Below are positions 24,589 to 32,815 of a stretch of 35,858 bases of DNA, one piece after another. The stretch is from Nitrospirota bacterium (GTDB taxonomy: Bacteria; Nitrospirota; Thermodesulfovibrionia; SZUA-242), in the NCBI GenBank assembly GCA_003235715.1, contig QJVM01000118.1:1-35858 (forward strand), in the 5' to 3' direction. The translations under genes were made by a program, and so were the position numbers. The notes below the pieces were generated by a model. That model was not told the origin of the DNA. It made no database searches and was given only the letters and a program-made list of their open reading frames with translations. The stretch's first letter is position 1; each line of letters opens with the position of its first letter.

Positions 24589-24761
24589 GCGTGCCTCACC
24601 CGGATGCCATCCCGTTGAAACCTCAGGCGCCTCCTTATCGGGACTTGAGGACGAAACCTTGGGCCGGACACGGACCTTGCGGTATCGCGGGTGGCGCGGG
24701 GCCGGGTCTGGAGGCCTGCGCGCGATGACGGGTATCCGCAAACAGAAACCGTGGTTGATCT

Positions 24762-24795
24762 AAAAAGGCCCCCGCGAAAGAGACTCCGGGAGGCC
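24762..24795 (-). terminator. Terminator of the selenocysteine tRNA transcript
   Basis: Minus strand GGCCTCC (24795-24789) and GGGGGCC (24773-24767) form a 7-bp stem (one G-T pair) followed by TTTTT (24766-24762). It lies about 45 bases after the tRNA 3' end. Confidence 0.7.
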
Positions 24796-24839
24796 GGGGT
24801 CCCAGCCGCGGCGGCCGAGCCGAGGCGACTGGAAATTCG

Positions 24840-24937
24840 TGGCGGGAACGTGTGGGAATCGAACCCACCCTGGACCCTTTTGGGGCCCAACATCGGATTT
24901 GAAGTCCGAGAGGGACACCAGAACCCTGTACGCTCCC
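24840..24937 (-). tRNA. selC: tRNA-Sec (anticodon UCA), CCA encoded
   Basis: The 8-bp acceptor stem typical of tRNA-Sec is formed by GGGAGCGT (24937-24930) and ACGTTCCC (24851-24844), followed by discriminator G and an encoded CCA. The anticodon loop CTTCAAA puts UCA at 24902-24900. The long variable arm TTGGGCCCCAAAAGGGTCCAG and the T-loop GGTTCGATTCC are clear. It is one base longer in the acceptor than ordinary tRNAs, as expected. It reads UGA as selenocysteine together with SelA, SelB and SelD, none of which is in this window. It is flanked by its own promoter and terminator, so it is a single-gene transcription unit. Its presence means UGA codons in this genome need checking as possible Sec sites. 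Confidence 0.97.
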
Positions 24938-24950
24938 GATTGGTTCGATT

Positions 24951-24979
24951 AATCTACACGACCCTCCCGGTCACTTCAA
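24951..24979 (-). promoter_or_regulatory. Promoter of tRNA-Sec
   Basis: On the minus strand TTGAAG (24979-24974), an exact 17-base spacer and TAGATT (24956-24951), each matching four of six consensus bases. Transcription would begin near 24944, seven bases before the mature 5' end. Confidence 0.6.
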
Positions 24980-25035
24980 CTCCGGAGCTTGTCCGGACCG
25001 CATTTCGGTTCTTCTAAAGGCCACGGAGGCTGGAC

Positions 25036-25041
25036 TATAAT
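25036..25041 (+). promoter_or_regulatory. -10 box directly before the amidase start (leaderless candidate)
   Basis: A perfect TATAAT, then six bases, then GTG at 25048. With normal -10 to +1 spacing the first base of the mRNA would be the first base of the start codon. No Shine-Dalgarno lies at usable distance (GGAGG at 25026-25030 is too far). The possible -35 (TTCTAA, 25012-25017) is weak. Confidence 0.5.
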
Positions 25042-25047
25042 ACGCCG

Positions 25048-25785
25048 GTGAAAAAAGGCTTATGGCTTTCCGTCTTTCTGGCCGGTGCGCTCGCGGTTCC
25101 CCAGGGAGCCTTGTCCCGGGATCCGGAACCTCCTTATCCGCCTATTTCCATGCCTCCCGGAACAGAGCTTCCGTACCCGGTCGCACCAATCCCGCCCCCC
25201 GCTCCCGGCTGGGACGTGCGCCCCGAAGCTCTCTCTCCTGAACAGTTGTTCCGGGAAGCCGTTGCGGCCATCGGCAAAATTGTGATTGATCCCGGGCATG
25301 GCGGCTACGACCCGGGTCTCGAAGGGGAGAAGGAAATGACCCTCTCGCTCGCGCAGAAACTCGAGAGCCTTTATACGGACGAATCCGTCAAGGTCGTGTT
25401 GACCCGAACATCCAATCGGCATGTTTCCCTCGCGGACCGGGCGGACGTCGTACGGACCGAAAGCCCCGCCTTCTTCCTGAGTCTGCATATGGGCAAGAAC
25501 CGTTTCATGGTTCATGCGGTATCCGCCGGCCGCGCCCGGGAAACGAGCGCGCGCATCCGGGACCGGATCGTGGCGGGCTTGTCCAGGGCCTTCGGCTCGG
25601 CTAAGGTATACGACCGCCAGCTTCCCCTGTACCTCACGCAGGAGGTAACCGTTCCCGGGGTTGTTCTCGAGATCCCCTCAGACATGAACTTCTCGGACGA
25701 TGAGGGGCGGACAGCGCTTTTCAAGATCATCACCTTATCATTGACAGAAGATGACGGAACCGGCAGACGTTCGAAGCCATATTAA
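25048..25785 (+). CDS. N-acetylmuramoyl-L-alanine amidase (Amidase_3), exported
   Basis: Cleaves the amide bond between MurNAc and the stem peptide in the periplasm. The GTG start gives 245 residues with a signal peptide (MKKGLWLSVFLAGALA) and a proline-rich linker to about residue 55. The catalytic domain starts IVIDPGHGGYDPG with zinc ligand His84. A Glu in GEKEMTLSLA (about 94-96), His147 in LSLHMG and Glu in VVLEIP complete the expected set. The SIHAN motif is modified to SLHMG, and the usual C-terminal part is short, so activity may be reduced or specialised. There is no AMIN or SPOR domain. The gene overlaps the GerMN gene by 35 bases. Confidence 0.87.
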   Translation: MKKGLWLSVFLAGALAVPQGALSRDPEPPYPPISMPPGTELPYPVAPIPPPAPGWDVRPEALSPEQLFREAVAAIGKIVIDPGHGGYDPGLEGEKEMTLSLAQKLESLYTDESVKVVLTRTSNRHVSLADRADVVRTESPAFFLSLHMGKNRFMVHAVSAGRARETSARIRDRIVAGLSRAFGSAKVYDRQLPLYLTQEVTVPGVVLEIPSDMNFSDDEGRTALFKIITLSLTEDDGTGRRSKPY

Positions 25786-26335
25786 GAAATCCCTGGGTCA
25801 GCCGACCGTGTTGCTGGCCCTCATCGCCGCACTCATCGTGGCCACCGTGGTTGCAGGCTGGTACTGGGGACGCTATGTCCGGAGCAGCCATCGGGCAGCC
25901 CCTCCGGTCGTCCAGGAAGTCAAGATGGCGCAAGTCGTCCTGTACTTCCCCGCGGGCGACCACCTGGAAACCGAAACCCGGGAGGTTCCCGAAACCGTGG
26001 AAACGGTTTCCCTGGGGGGGAACATTGTTCAGGCTCTGCTGGCCGGGCCCGGCGAGGAGGGCCTTGACCGGGTCATGTCCGAGGGCACAGAACTCCGGGC
26101 CTTCTTCATCGACGCCGATGGCGTGGCCTACATTGATGTGGACCGGAAAGCCCTGGCCATCCCCTGCGACGCCCTGTCCGCCTATCTGTCCATGCAGTCT
26201 TTCTTCCAGAGCCTGAAGCGCAACGTCCCGGAGGTCAAGGCCGTCAAGTTTCTGATAGATGCCCGCGAGGTGGATTCGCTTTGGGGGCATTTCGATGCGA
26301 CCGCTCCGTGGAGTCTCACGTATGAGGAACGCTGA
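25751..26335 (+). CDS. Membrane-anchored GerMN-domain protein
   Basis: A 194-residue protein with a cytoplasmic N-terminus, one transmembrane helix (TVLLALIAALIVATVVAGWY, about 19-38) and a periplasmic GerMN domain from about 60. Landmarks are VLYFPAG near the start, QALLAGPGEEGL in the middle and AYIDVDRKAL towards the end. GerMN domains occur in spore germination protein GerM but are widespread in non-sporulating bacteria beside amidases and murI, and are thought to act in envelope or peptidoglycan processes. It overlaps the amidase by 35 bases and murI by 14, so the three are translationally coupled. No sporulation genes are present here. Confidence 0.85.
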   Translation: MTEPADVRSHIKKSLGQPTVLLALIAALIVATVVAGWYWGRYVRSSHRAAPPVVQEVKMAQVVLYFPAGDHLETETREVPETVETVSLGGNIVQALLAGPGEEGLDRVMSEGTELRAFFIDADGVAYIDVDRKALAIPCDALSAYLSMQSFFQSLKRNVPEVKAVKFLIDAREVDSLWGHFDATAPWSLTYEER

Positions 26336-27113
26336 CCTTCCTCTCGGGGTGTTTGATTCAGGCCTGGGCGGGCTGACCGTGCTGCGGGCCATTCAGGAGG
26401 CCCTGCCTTCGGAAAACACGATCTACCTCGGAGACACCGCTCGGGTCCCCTACGGAATCCGCTCGCCCGAGGTCGTGCGGCGGTACTGTTTCGAAAGCCT
26501 TGAGTTTTTCCAGAAGCAGGGGATCAAGCTGCTGGTCCTGGCCTGCAACACGGCCACCTCGGTGGCCCTCGAGGAGGTGCGAAAACGCGCCGGTTTTCCG
26601 GTCATCGGCGTGATCGAGCCCGGCGCCCGGGCCGCGGTTCATACCGGCAAACGCATCGGAGTGATCGGAACCGATGCCACGGTATCCAGCGGCGCCTACC
26701 AGAGAGCCATCCTCTCGCTCTCTCCGGAGAGCGAGGTGCTCACCCGGGCCTGCCCCCTTTTCGTTCCCCTGGCCGAGGAGGGTTGGGTGGACGACGACAT
26801 CGCCGAACAGGCGGCGCGCCGGTACCTGGGCGGGATGGAGGGACTCCAGGCCCTCGTACTGGGATGCACCCATTACCCCCTCTTGAAAGGCGCCATTGGG
26901 CGGGTCATGAAAGGGGTTCCGCTCATCGATTCGGCCGTGGAAACGGCCCTTGAGGTGGGCGAAACGCTGGAGCGGGAGGGCCTGGCCCGGTTGGCTGAAG
27001 AGCCTCCGGTCCACCGTTACTTTGTCACGGATAAGCCTCAACGGTTCGGCGAATTGGTCCGGCGGTTTCTCGGGCGTTCCGTGGAACAGATCATCAAGGT
27101 TGAATTGATATAA
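26322..27113 (+). CDS. murI: Glutamate racemase
   Basis: Interconverts L- and D-glutamate for peptidoglycan precursor synthesis. The 263-residue product has the family signatures [12 protein letters not shown] with the catalytic Asp at the start, LACNTATS with the first catalytic Cys near residue 75, and LGCTHYPLL with the second Cys near 185. The ATG at 26322 is chosen because it gives the conserved N-terminus and has GGAG nine bases upstream; the frame opens earlier inside the GerMN gene. rph follows 17 bases after its stop. Confidence 0.95.
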   Translation: MRNADLPLGVFDSGLGGLTVLRAIQEALPSENTIYLGDTARVPYGIRSPEVVRRYCFESLEFFQKQGIKLLVLACNTATSVALEEVRKRAGFPVIGVIEPGARAAVHTGKRIGVIGTDATVSSGAYQRAILSLSPESEVLTRACPLFVPLAEEGWVDDDIAEQAARRYLGGMEGLQALVLGCTHYPLLKGAIGRVMKGVPLIDSAVETALEVGETLEREGLARLAEEPPVHRYFVTDKPQRFGELVRRFLGRSVEQIIKVELI

Positions 27114-27130
27114 ATAAGGAGAGGGATTCT

Positions 27131-27871
27131 ATGGAACGCAAGGGGAGAAAGAACAACCAGGTCAGGCCGGTCCGCATCCGGAAGCATTTTGTCAGCGTGG
27201 CGGACGGGTCCGTCCTCATAGAAATGGGCCGGACACGAGTCATCTGCAATGCCACCCTGGAAGAGAAGGTTCCCCCCTTTCTCAGGGGGAAGAACCAGGG
27301 ATGGGTTACGGCGGAGTACGGCATGCTGCCCCGGGCCACCGTCGAGCGGACCCCCCGGGAATCCTCAAAAGGGAAAGTCGGCGGCCGGACCCATGAGATC
27401 CAGAGACTCATTGGCCGCTCCCTCCGGGCCGTGGTGGACCTGACCCAGCTCGGCGAGCGAACCGTATGGATCGACTGCGACGTTATCGAGGCCGACGGCG
27501 GAACCCGGACGGCTTCCATCACAGGGGCCTACGTCGCCCTGGTCCTGGCCCTGAAGAAGGCGGTCCGCCTGAAGCTTCTCCCCAGCCTCCCGGTGACGGA
27601 CACCCTCGCCGCCATCAGCGTGGGAATCGTGGGAGGCAAACCCATGATCGACCTCGCCTACGAGGAAGACTCCACGGCGGAGGTCGACATGAATGTGGTC
27701 ATGACCGGGAGCGGCCGCTTTGTGGAGCTTCAGGGGACGGCGGAAGGCAAGACCTTCAACCGGGAGGAACTGTCCGCGCTTCTCGACCTCGCGGAGAAGG
27801 GGATCCGGGACCTGATGGCGTATCAGAAGAAGGCTCTCGGCATGAAGCGAATCCCGACCCGGACGGCATGA
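27131..27871 (+). CDS. rph: Ribonuclease PH
   Basis: A phosphorolytic 3'-5' exoribonuclease that trims tRNA 3' extensions, acting as a hexameric ring. The 246 residues match the family length. [14 protein letters not shown] and [20 protein letters not shown] are the diagnostic motifs, and [18 protein letters not shown] supplies catalytic-site residues. The ATG has AAGGAG about 9 bases upstream. Its stop overlaps the rdgB start (ATGA), a very common arrangement for this pair. Confidence 0.96.
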   Translation: MERKGRKNNQVRPVRIRKHFVSVADGSVLIEMGRTRVICNATLEEKVPPFLRGKNQGWVTAEYGMLPRATVERTPRESSKGKVGGRTHEIQRLIGRSLRAVVDLTQLGERTVWIDCDVIEADGGTRTASITGAYVALVLALKKAVRLKLLPSLPVTDTLAAISVGIVGGKPMIDLAYEEDSTAEVDMNVVMTGSGRFVELQGTAEGKTFNREELSALLDLAEKGIRDLMAYQKKALGMKRIPTRTA

Positions 27872-28452
27872 TGAGGAAGGTTCTCATCGCCACCAGGAAT
27901 CCGAACAAGGTCAGGGAACTCCAGCAGCTTCTGTCTTCCGTCATCGAATGTGTCGCCCTTCCCGAGGAGGCCCCGGAGGTGGATGAAGACGGTTCCAGCT
28001 TCTATGAAAACGCCTCCAAGAAAGCGCGGGAATATTCCCGCCTGACCCATCTGCCGACCATTGCCGAGGATTCGGGTCTTGAGGTCGATGCGCTGAACGG
28101 TGCGCCCGGGGTCTTTTCGGCGAGGTTCGCGGGCCCGCTGGCCGACGCGGGGGCTAACAACCGTCACCTCCTTGAAAGGTTGCGGGGGATCTCTTCAGAG
28201 GATCGGACCGCCCGTTTCGTCTGCTGCATGATTTATCGGGAGGGCGACAGCGAACACGAATTCAGGGGCGAAGTCCGGGGCCGGATCGCCCCGCAGCTTT
28301 CCGGAACGTCCGGGTTCGGTTACGACCCGCTCTTCATTCCGGAAGGATACACACAGACCTTTGCCGAAATGACCGCGGAACTCAAGAATTCCATGAGTCA
28401 CCGCTATCAGGCCATCAGGCAGCTGACGGCCTTTCTGAAGCATCGCGGCTGA
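27868..28452 (+). CDS. rdgB: Non-canonical purine NTP pyrophosphatase (ITPase)
   Basis: Hydrolyses ITP, XTP and dITP to the monophosphate, keeping deaminated purines out of RNA and DNA. The 194-residue product has [15 protein letters not shown] at the start, [14 protein letters not shown] near 45, [20 protein letters not shown] near 70 with the metal-binding acidic residues, [11 protein letters not shown] near 147 and the C-terminal SHRYQAI. ATG at 27868 overlaps the rph stop; a second ATG follows directly. It is co-transcribed with rph. Confidence 0.95.
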   Translation: MMRKVLIATRNPNKVRELQQLLSSVIECVALPEEAPEVDEDGSSFYENASKKAREYSRLTHLPTIAEDSGLEVDALNGAPGVFSARFAGPLADAGANNRHLLERLRGISSEDRTARFVCCMIYREGDSEHEFRGEVRGRIAPQLSGTSGFGYDPLFIPEGYTQTFAEMTAELKNSMSHRYQAIRQLTAFLKHRG

Positions 28453-28504
28453 AGCGCCCGCCGGATAGGACGTCCCGCTCCGGCGAGCCGGATTCGTCTC
28501 GTCC

Positions 28505-29887
28505 ATGGATCCCGAATTTCTCGAGAAGAAGGTTCTGACGACCCTCCGTGAGTTCAGGCTTGCGGCTCCCGGAAATCATGTTCTCGTGGCCCTTTCCGGC
28601 GGGCCGGACTCGACCTGCCTGCTGGTTCTCCTGAGCCGCATCGCCCCGGCGTTCGGCCTGAAGGTGTCGGCCCTTTATGTGGATCACGGGCTTCGGGACC
28701 CCGGGGAAACGGGCGATGAAAAGGCTTTTTGTGCAGACCTCTGCCGCAGGCATGGGGCGGCCTTTGACGTGGCCCTCCTCCAGCTGGCGGGCCGGAAGGG
28801 CAACCTTCAGCAGAGGGCCCGGACAAAACGTTATGCCGTCCTGAGGACGCACGCGAAAGCCATTGGCGCGGACCGGATTGCCACGGGCCATACGCTCGAC
28901 GATCAGGCGGAGACCGTCCTCATGCGGCTCATCCGGGGCGCGGCACGCCGCGGCCTTTCCGGAATCCCGGCCCAAAGAGAGGAGATCATTCGTCCCCTCC
29001 TTTTCACCTCGCGCCGGGATATCGAGGACTATCTGAAGGCATCCGGCATCCAGGCCCTGACCGACAGCTCCAATCTGAAGGAGGCCTATCTCAGAAACCG
29101 CCTCCGGGTCCGTCTTCTGCCGCTCCTGGAATCCATCAACCCGAACATCCGCGAAACGCTTCTACGCACCGCGCGGACCCTGGACGAGGAGGACACGTTT
29201 CTCGATGCCCTCGCCGCGCAGGCCCTGGAACGGATGCATCCCGTCCGGGCCGCGTCAGGCATGACCTGGGGGAAACATCCATTCGATGAGCAGCCGCTCG
29301 TCCTCAGGCGGAGGATCCTCCGTCTGGCCGTCCGGGAAGTGCGCGGGCATACCCGGGGACTGTCGAACGAGCATATCGAGAAGGCGCTTCGCGCCACGCA
29401 GGGCGCCCATCCGCGTTCGCCCCAACTTCCGGGTGGCCTGGTCTTCACACGGGAACATGACCGGTACGGTCTCCGGCCTCGGAAAGAGGGTTCAACCGTG
29501 ATCAGGGGCGTTCTTCCGATCCCCGGAACCCTGCACCTGCCGGACGGAAGGCGGATCGAGGCACGGCGATGCCGTGCCGGCGAACCCGTACCGGAGTCGG
29601 CCACGGAGGTCCGCGTCCCGAGCCGCCTGCTCGGTCACGAGCTGCAGGTTCGCTCCAGGCAGCCGGGCGACACCTTTCATCCCCTGGGCATGGAGGGAAC
29701 CAAGAAGCTCCAGGATTTCTTTGTGGATGCCAAGGTACCGGTGTCCATGCGCGATACGGTTCCCCTCGTTCTTTCAGGAAATCGGATTGTGTGGATCGCG
29801 GGCTATCGACTCGATCACCATTTTCGCTGCAGCCCCGGGACGCATGAAGAAACCGTCCGTTTGACGCTTGCGTCTTCAGCCTTCTGA
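28505..29887 (+). CDS. tilS: tRNA(Ile)-lysidine synthase
   Basis: Modifies C34 of the CAU-anticodon tRNA-Ile to lysidine so that it reads AUA; essential in most bacteria. The 460-residue product has the N-type ATP pyrophosphatase P-loop VALSGGPDST near 28-37, YVDHGLR, and GHTLDDQAETVLMRLIRG near 135. A central TilS domain follows. The C-terminal domain includes RSRQPGDTFHPLGMEGTKKLQDFF, the tRNA-acceptor contact motif. It starts 52 bases after rdgB with no visible terminator between, so it probably belongs to the same operon. Confidence 0.95.
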   Translation: MDPEFLEKKVLTTLREFRLAAPGNHVLVALSGGPDSTCLLVLLSRIAPAFGLKVSALYVDHGLRDPGETGDEKAFCADLCRRHGAAFDVALLQLAGRKGNLQQRARTKRYAVLRTHAKAIGADRIATGHTLDDQAETVLMRLIRGAARRGLSGIPAQREEIIRPLLFTSRRDIEDYLKASGIQALTDSSNLKEAYLRNRLRVRLLPLLESINPNIRETLLRTARTLDEEDTFLDALAAQALERMHPVRAASGMTWGKHPFDEQPLVLRRRILRLAVREVRGHTRGLSNEHIEKALRATQGAHPRSPQLPGGLVFTREHDRYGLRPRKEGSTVIRGVLPIPGTLHLPDGRRIEARRCRAGEPVPESATEVRVPSRLLGHELQVRSRQPGDTFHPLGMEGTKKLQDFFVDAKVPVSMRDTVPLVLSGNRIVWIAGYRLDHHFRCSPGTHEETVRLTLASSAF

Positions 29888-29968
29888 GTCCCCCTCGTCC
29901 GCCCCCGGACGCGGTTTCATAAACGCCCGCTTTTCCAGGCCCTGCCGCCCGACCCCTCTTCCATTGTG

Positions 29969-29977
29969 TGCTAGGAT
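29969..29977 (+). promoter_or_regulatory. Possible extended -10 promoter of the universal stress gene
   Basis: TGCTAGGAT fits TGnTANNNT, 38 bases before the ATG at 30016. No good -35 is visible. It is the only promoter-like element in the 128-base gap after tilS. Confidence 0.35.
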
Positions 29978-30015
29978 GGTTTCAGAGGGTGATTCCAGTT
30001 TCCTGGAGGGTGGCC

Positions 30016-30912
30016 ATGAAATATCTCCTCGCGGTGGACGGTTCCGAATATTCCGATGAAGCCCTGTCGTTCCTGGCCCGGTTCCCCCTCCAGTCGCGCG
30101 ACGAGGTCCACCTGCTTCATGTGATCACGGAACCCGGAGGATTCGGGGAATCCTACGACCTTTATGACGAGCTCATGAGGGTTCGACATAAGCTGGGCGA
30201 GAAAATTCTCGCGGAAGCGGCACGCCCTTTCAAGGGCAGGCGAATCAGCGTGGCGAGTCATCTGAAACAGGGTTACCCTTACCAGGACATCATCAGCACG
30301 GCCGGAGAAGTGGGGGGAGACCTCATTGTCATGGGAAGCCGCGGCCATTCGGCCGTCGAATCCTTCCTTCTGGGAAGCATGACGCGGCAGGTGGTCATTC
30401 ACGCAACGACACCCGTCCTGGCCGTCCGGCCGCCCCAGAAGGACGCCGGCGAGCGCCCCCTTCGCATCCTCTTTGCTGCGGACGCATCGGATTGTTCGCG
30501 GAAGGCCGCGGCCATGCTCATGAGCGCCCCCTTTCCCCAGTCCAGCGAACTCACGATCCTCCATGCCGTGGACTCCCCGATGACCGACATCCCCGAGAGG
30601 TTCTATATCGAAGTCGGCGACCAGATCAAGGATACCGTCGCCCGGGTGCGACAGGAGGAGTTCTCCAGGGCAGAGGCTCTCGTGGAGGAGGAGAAAAAAC
30701 CCTTCCTCGGCCGTTTCAAGAGCATCACCACGATCGTCAAGCCCGGAGAAGCCTCGGCCGTAATCACGGAACAGGTGGCCGCCCTCGGACCGGACCTTCT
30801 CGTGGTCGGATGTCGTGGGCGGCGTGGCGTCGCCGGCATGCTGGGGAGCGTCGCCCGCCGGGTGCTGAGCCATGCCAGGTGCAGCGTCCTCGTGGGGAAG
30901 CTGCCGGCCTGA
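30016..30912 (+). CDS. Tandem universal stress protein (two UspA domains)
   Basis: A 298-residue cytoplasmic protein made of two Usp domains. The first (1-140) has YLLAVDGSEYSDEAL and the ATP-binding loop GSRGHSAVESFLLGSMTRQV. The second (about 148-298) has ILFAADASDCSRKAA and GCRGRRGVAGMLGSVARRV. Both keep the G-x2-G-x9-G(S/T) pattern associated with ATP-binding Usps, so both sites may bind nucleotide. Tandem Usps are common in anaerobes under stress or growth arrest. The ATG has GGAGGG five bases upstream. A large hairpin follows. Confidence 0.9.
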   Translation: MKYLLAVDGSEYSDEALSFLARFPLQSRDEVHLLHVITEPGGFGESYDLYDELMRVRHKLGEKILAEAARPFKGRRISVASHLKQGYPYQDIISTAGEVGGDLIVMGSRGHSAVESFLLGSMTRQVVIHATTPVLAVRPPQKDAGERPLRILFAADASDCSRKAAAMLMSAPFPQSSELTILHAVDSPMTDIPERFYIEVGDQIKDTVARVRQEEFSRAEALVEEEKKPFLGRFKSITTIVKPGEASAVITEQVAALGPDLLVVGCRGRRGVAGMLGSVARRVLSHARCSVLVGKLPA

Positions 30913-30920
30913 ATCAGGGC

Positions 30921-30961
30921 CTTCGGTCGGAACGCCTTTCTTCGAAAGGACCGTTCCGAAG
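30921..30961 (+). terminator. Large hairpin after the universal stress gene
   Basis: GGAACGCCTTTC (30929-30940), loop TTC, and GAAAGG-AC-CGTTCC (30944-30957) form a 12-bp stem with a two-base bulge. CTTC/GAAG (30921-30924 and 30958-30961) can extend it. No T-run follows, so it may terminate inefficiently or protect the mRNA 3' end. Confidence 0.5.
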
Positions 30962-31055
30962 TCCCCCCTTCCCCGGCCGAAGAAAATGTTGGAGAGGCGA
31001 GGGAACGAAAACAGAATTTGGGGAGATCTTCGATCAGGCCTGTAAATAAAGGCTC

Positions 31056-31084
31056 TTGACATGCCTTGGTCGGAATGCTAACGT
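31056..31084 (+). promoter_or_regulatory. Promoter of the HU gene
   Basis: A perfect TTGACA (31056-31061), 17-base spacer, and TAACGT (31079-31084) preceded by TGC, an extended -10. This is the best -35 in the window and fits a highly expressed nucleoid protein. It implies a 5' leader of about 90 bases. Confidence 0.65.
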
Positions 31085-31137
31085 TTTATCCAATAAAGAG
31101 AGGGGTTATTCAGCGTCTGTTTTTCCCTGCCTCCGCA

Positions 31138-31157
31138 TCGATATCTTTCAGTATCGA
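31138..31157 (+). promoter_or_regulatory. Hairpin in the HU mRNA leader
   Basis: TCGATA-TCTTTCAG-TATCGA gives a 6-bp perfect stem about ten bases before the AAGGAG ribosome site. It could affect translation or stability of the HU message; a regulatory role is inferred. Confidence 0.35.
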
Positions 31158-31180
31158 CTCAAGCGAAAGGAGATTCTTTC

Positions 31181-31453
31181 ATGACCAAAGCTGAACTGAT
31201 CGAAAAGATGGCCGCTGATGCGAACATCACCAAGGCTGCTGCCGGCAAGGCTCTCGATTCCATGGTCGAGAACATCAAGAAGACGCTCAAGAAGGGAAAC
31301 AAGGTGACCCTTGTGGGTTTTGGAACGTTCTCCGTGTCCAAGAGGGGCGCACGCAAGGGCCGCAACCCTCAGACCGGAGAGGAGATCAAGATCAAGGCCG
31401 CAAAGGTTCCCAAGTTCACCTCGGGAAAGGGTTTCAAGGACGCGGTTCGCTGA
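31181..31453 (+). CDS. hup: HU-family nucleoid DNA-binding protein
   Basis: A 90-residue HU/IHF protein that bends and compacts DNA as a dimer. The start [11 protein letters not shown], the core [22 protein letters not shown] with the conserved arm (GRNPQTGE) and the end [14 protein letters not shown] are typical of HU rather than sequence-specific IHF. A strong promoter, an AAGGAG ribosome site and an efficient terminator mark it as a single-gene, highly expressed unit. Confidence 0.96.
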   Translation: MTKAELIEKMAADANITKAAAGKALDSMVENIKKTLKKGNKVTLVGFGTFSVSKRGARKGRNPQTGEEIKIKAAKVPKFTSGKGFKDAVR

Positions 31454-31486
31454 GCAGGATCGAACTTTCGCAACCTGTTTCCATGG

Positions 31487-31522
31487 GGGAGGATGTCATC
31501 CGGGCATCTTCCCTTTTCTTTT
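31487..31522 (+). terminator. Strong intrinsic terminator after HU
   Basis: GGGAGGATGT (31487-31496) pairs with GCATCTTCCC (31504-31513), ten base pairs with two G-T wobbles and a 7-base loop, followed by TTTTCTTTT. Confidence 0.85.
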
Positions 31523-31601
31523 GGGCGCCTTGGTTCAGGCCGTTTCGGCATGACCGGACCTGGGTTAGAATCATTGGAACCGGCAATCAGGAAGATGGGG
31601 A

Positions 31602-32696
31602 ATGAATAAGGACGAGACCTACATGAACCTCGCCCTCGAACTGGCACGGAAGGCTTCGGGGCGGACGAGTCCGAACCCCCTGGTCGGCGCTGTCCTGGTC
31701 CGTCAGGGCCGCGTCCTTGCCGAGGGCTTTCATCGGAAGGCCGGTACGGCTCACGCCGAGGCCGTGGCCCTTCGCCGGGCGGGTCCTCAGGCTCGCGGGG
31801 CCACCCTTTACGTCACGCTGGAACCGTGCTGCCATACCGAGAAGCGCACGCCGCCCTGCGCGCAGGCGGTCATCCGGGCCGGCGTGAAGCGCGTGGTGGT
31901 GGCGATGAAGGATCCCAATCCCAAGGTATCGGGCCGCGGTCTCCGCATGCTGAAAGAGGCCGGGGTCGAGGTCCGGAGCGGCGTGCTGGCCGAAGAAGCC
32001 CGCCTCATGAACCGGTGGTTCATTCATTACATGAAGACCGGCCGACCCTATGTCACCCTGAAGGTGGCCCAGACCGTTGACGGCCGAATCGCTACGGCGT
32101 CGGGTGAATCCAAGTGGATCACCGGGCCATCCGCGCGGAGGGCCGGACATCGTCTCCGTGCCGAATCGGACGCGATCATGGTGGGCATCGGCACGGTCCG
32201 GGCGGACGACCCCTCGCTGACCTGCCGTATCTCCGGGGGAAGGAATCCTGTCCGTATCATCGTGGATGGCCGTCTGGAGATCCGGCCTGAGGCACGGGTT
32301 CTGGATACCCGGGAGGCCGCCACGTGGATCGCCACCTGCGTCCCCGAGGATCATCCGGCCCGGGCGGCCCTCGAGGCCCGCGGAGCCGAGGTGATTCACG
32401 TTCCCGGCAGGAACGGAAAGCTGGATCTTCAGTCGCTCATGAATACGCTTGGACAAAGACAGATCACGTCGCTTCTTCTGGAAGGTGGCTCGTCCCTCAA
32501 TGCCGCGTGCCTCGCCGCCGGCGTGGTTCAGAGGGCCGTCTTCTTCATCGCGCCGAAGATCCTCGGAGGCCGAAATGGGCTCCCGTCCGTCGGCGGACCT
32601 GACCCGTTGAAACTGGAGGAAGCCATCCCGCTCAAGTCCACCCGGCTTTCCCGGGTCGGCCGGGACCTTGTCATCGAGGCGGATCTCGATCCGTAA
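31602..32696 (+). CDS. ribD: Bifunctional riboflavin biosynthesis deaminase/reductase
   Basis: Carries out the deamination and NADPH-dependent reduction steps that follow GTP cyclohydrolase II. The 364-residue product has an N-terminal deaminase with HAEAVAL and EPCCHTEKRTPPC (zinc ligands, about 53-90), and a C-terminal DHFR-like reductase with LKVAQTVDGRIA, SKWITG and LLLEGGSSLNA. The ATG at 31602 is preceded by AGGAAG; an ATG seven codons in is possible. The preceding terminator and a TAGAAT box at 31566-31571 suggest a separate promoter. No FMN riboswitch is visible in the 79-base leader, and the other rib genes are not adjacent. It is convergent with the hisA-type gene. Confidence 0.95.
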   Translation: MNKDETYMNLALELARKASGRTSPNPLVGAVLVRQGRVLAEGFHRKAGTAHAEAVALRRAGPQARGATLYVTLEPCCHTEKRTPPCAQAVIRAGVKRVVVAMKDPNPKVSGRGLRMLKEAGVEVRSGVLAEEARLMNRWFIHYMKTGRPYVTLKVAQTVDGRIATASGESKWITGPSARRAGHRLRAESDAIMVGIGTVRADDPSLTCRISGGRNPVRIIVDGRLEIRPEARVLDTREAATWIATCVPEDHPARAALEARGAEVIHVPGRNGKLDLQSLMNTLGQRQITSLLLEGGSSLNAACLAAGVVQRAVFFIAPKILGGRNGLPSVGGPDPLKLEEAIPLKSTRLSRVGRDLVIEADLDP

Positions 32697-32815
32697 TTCC
32701 CTGGCTCCCCTGGGACAGGAAGACGCGGTCTCCTCTCCCGGCCCGTACACTCCAGCAGCACCCCCGCAGCAGCAAACAGCCTGTCACGGGACGGGCGTGG
32801 GACCGAAGCATCCCT

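Noticed and set aside
25751-26335. Evidence for spore formation from the GerMN domain
   Set aside because: GerMN proteins next to amidase and murI are common in non-sporulating Gram-negative bacteria, and no other sporulation gene is present.
32697-32815. Small gene or structured RNA between ribD and the hisA-type gene
   Set aside because: The 119-base convergent gap has no frame with a ribosome site and no convincing hairpin with a T-tract.
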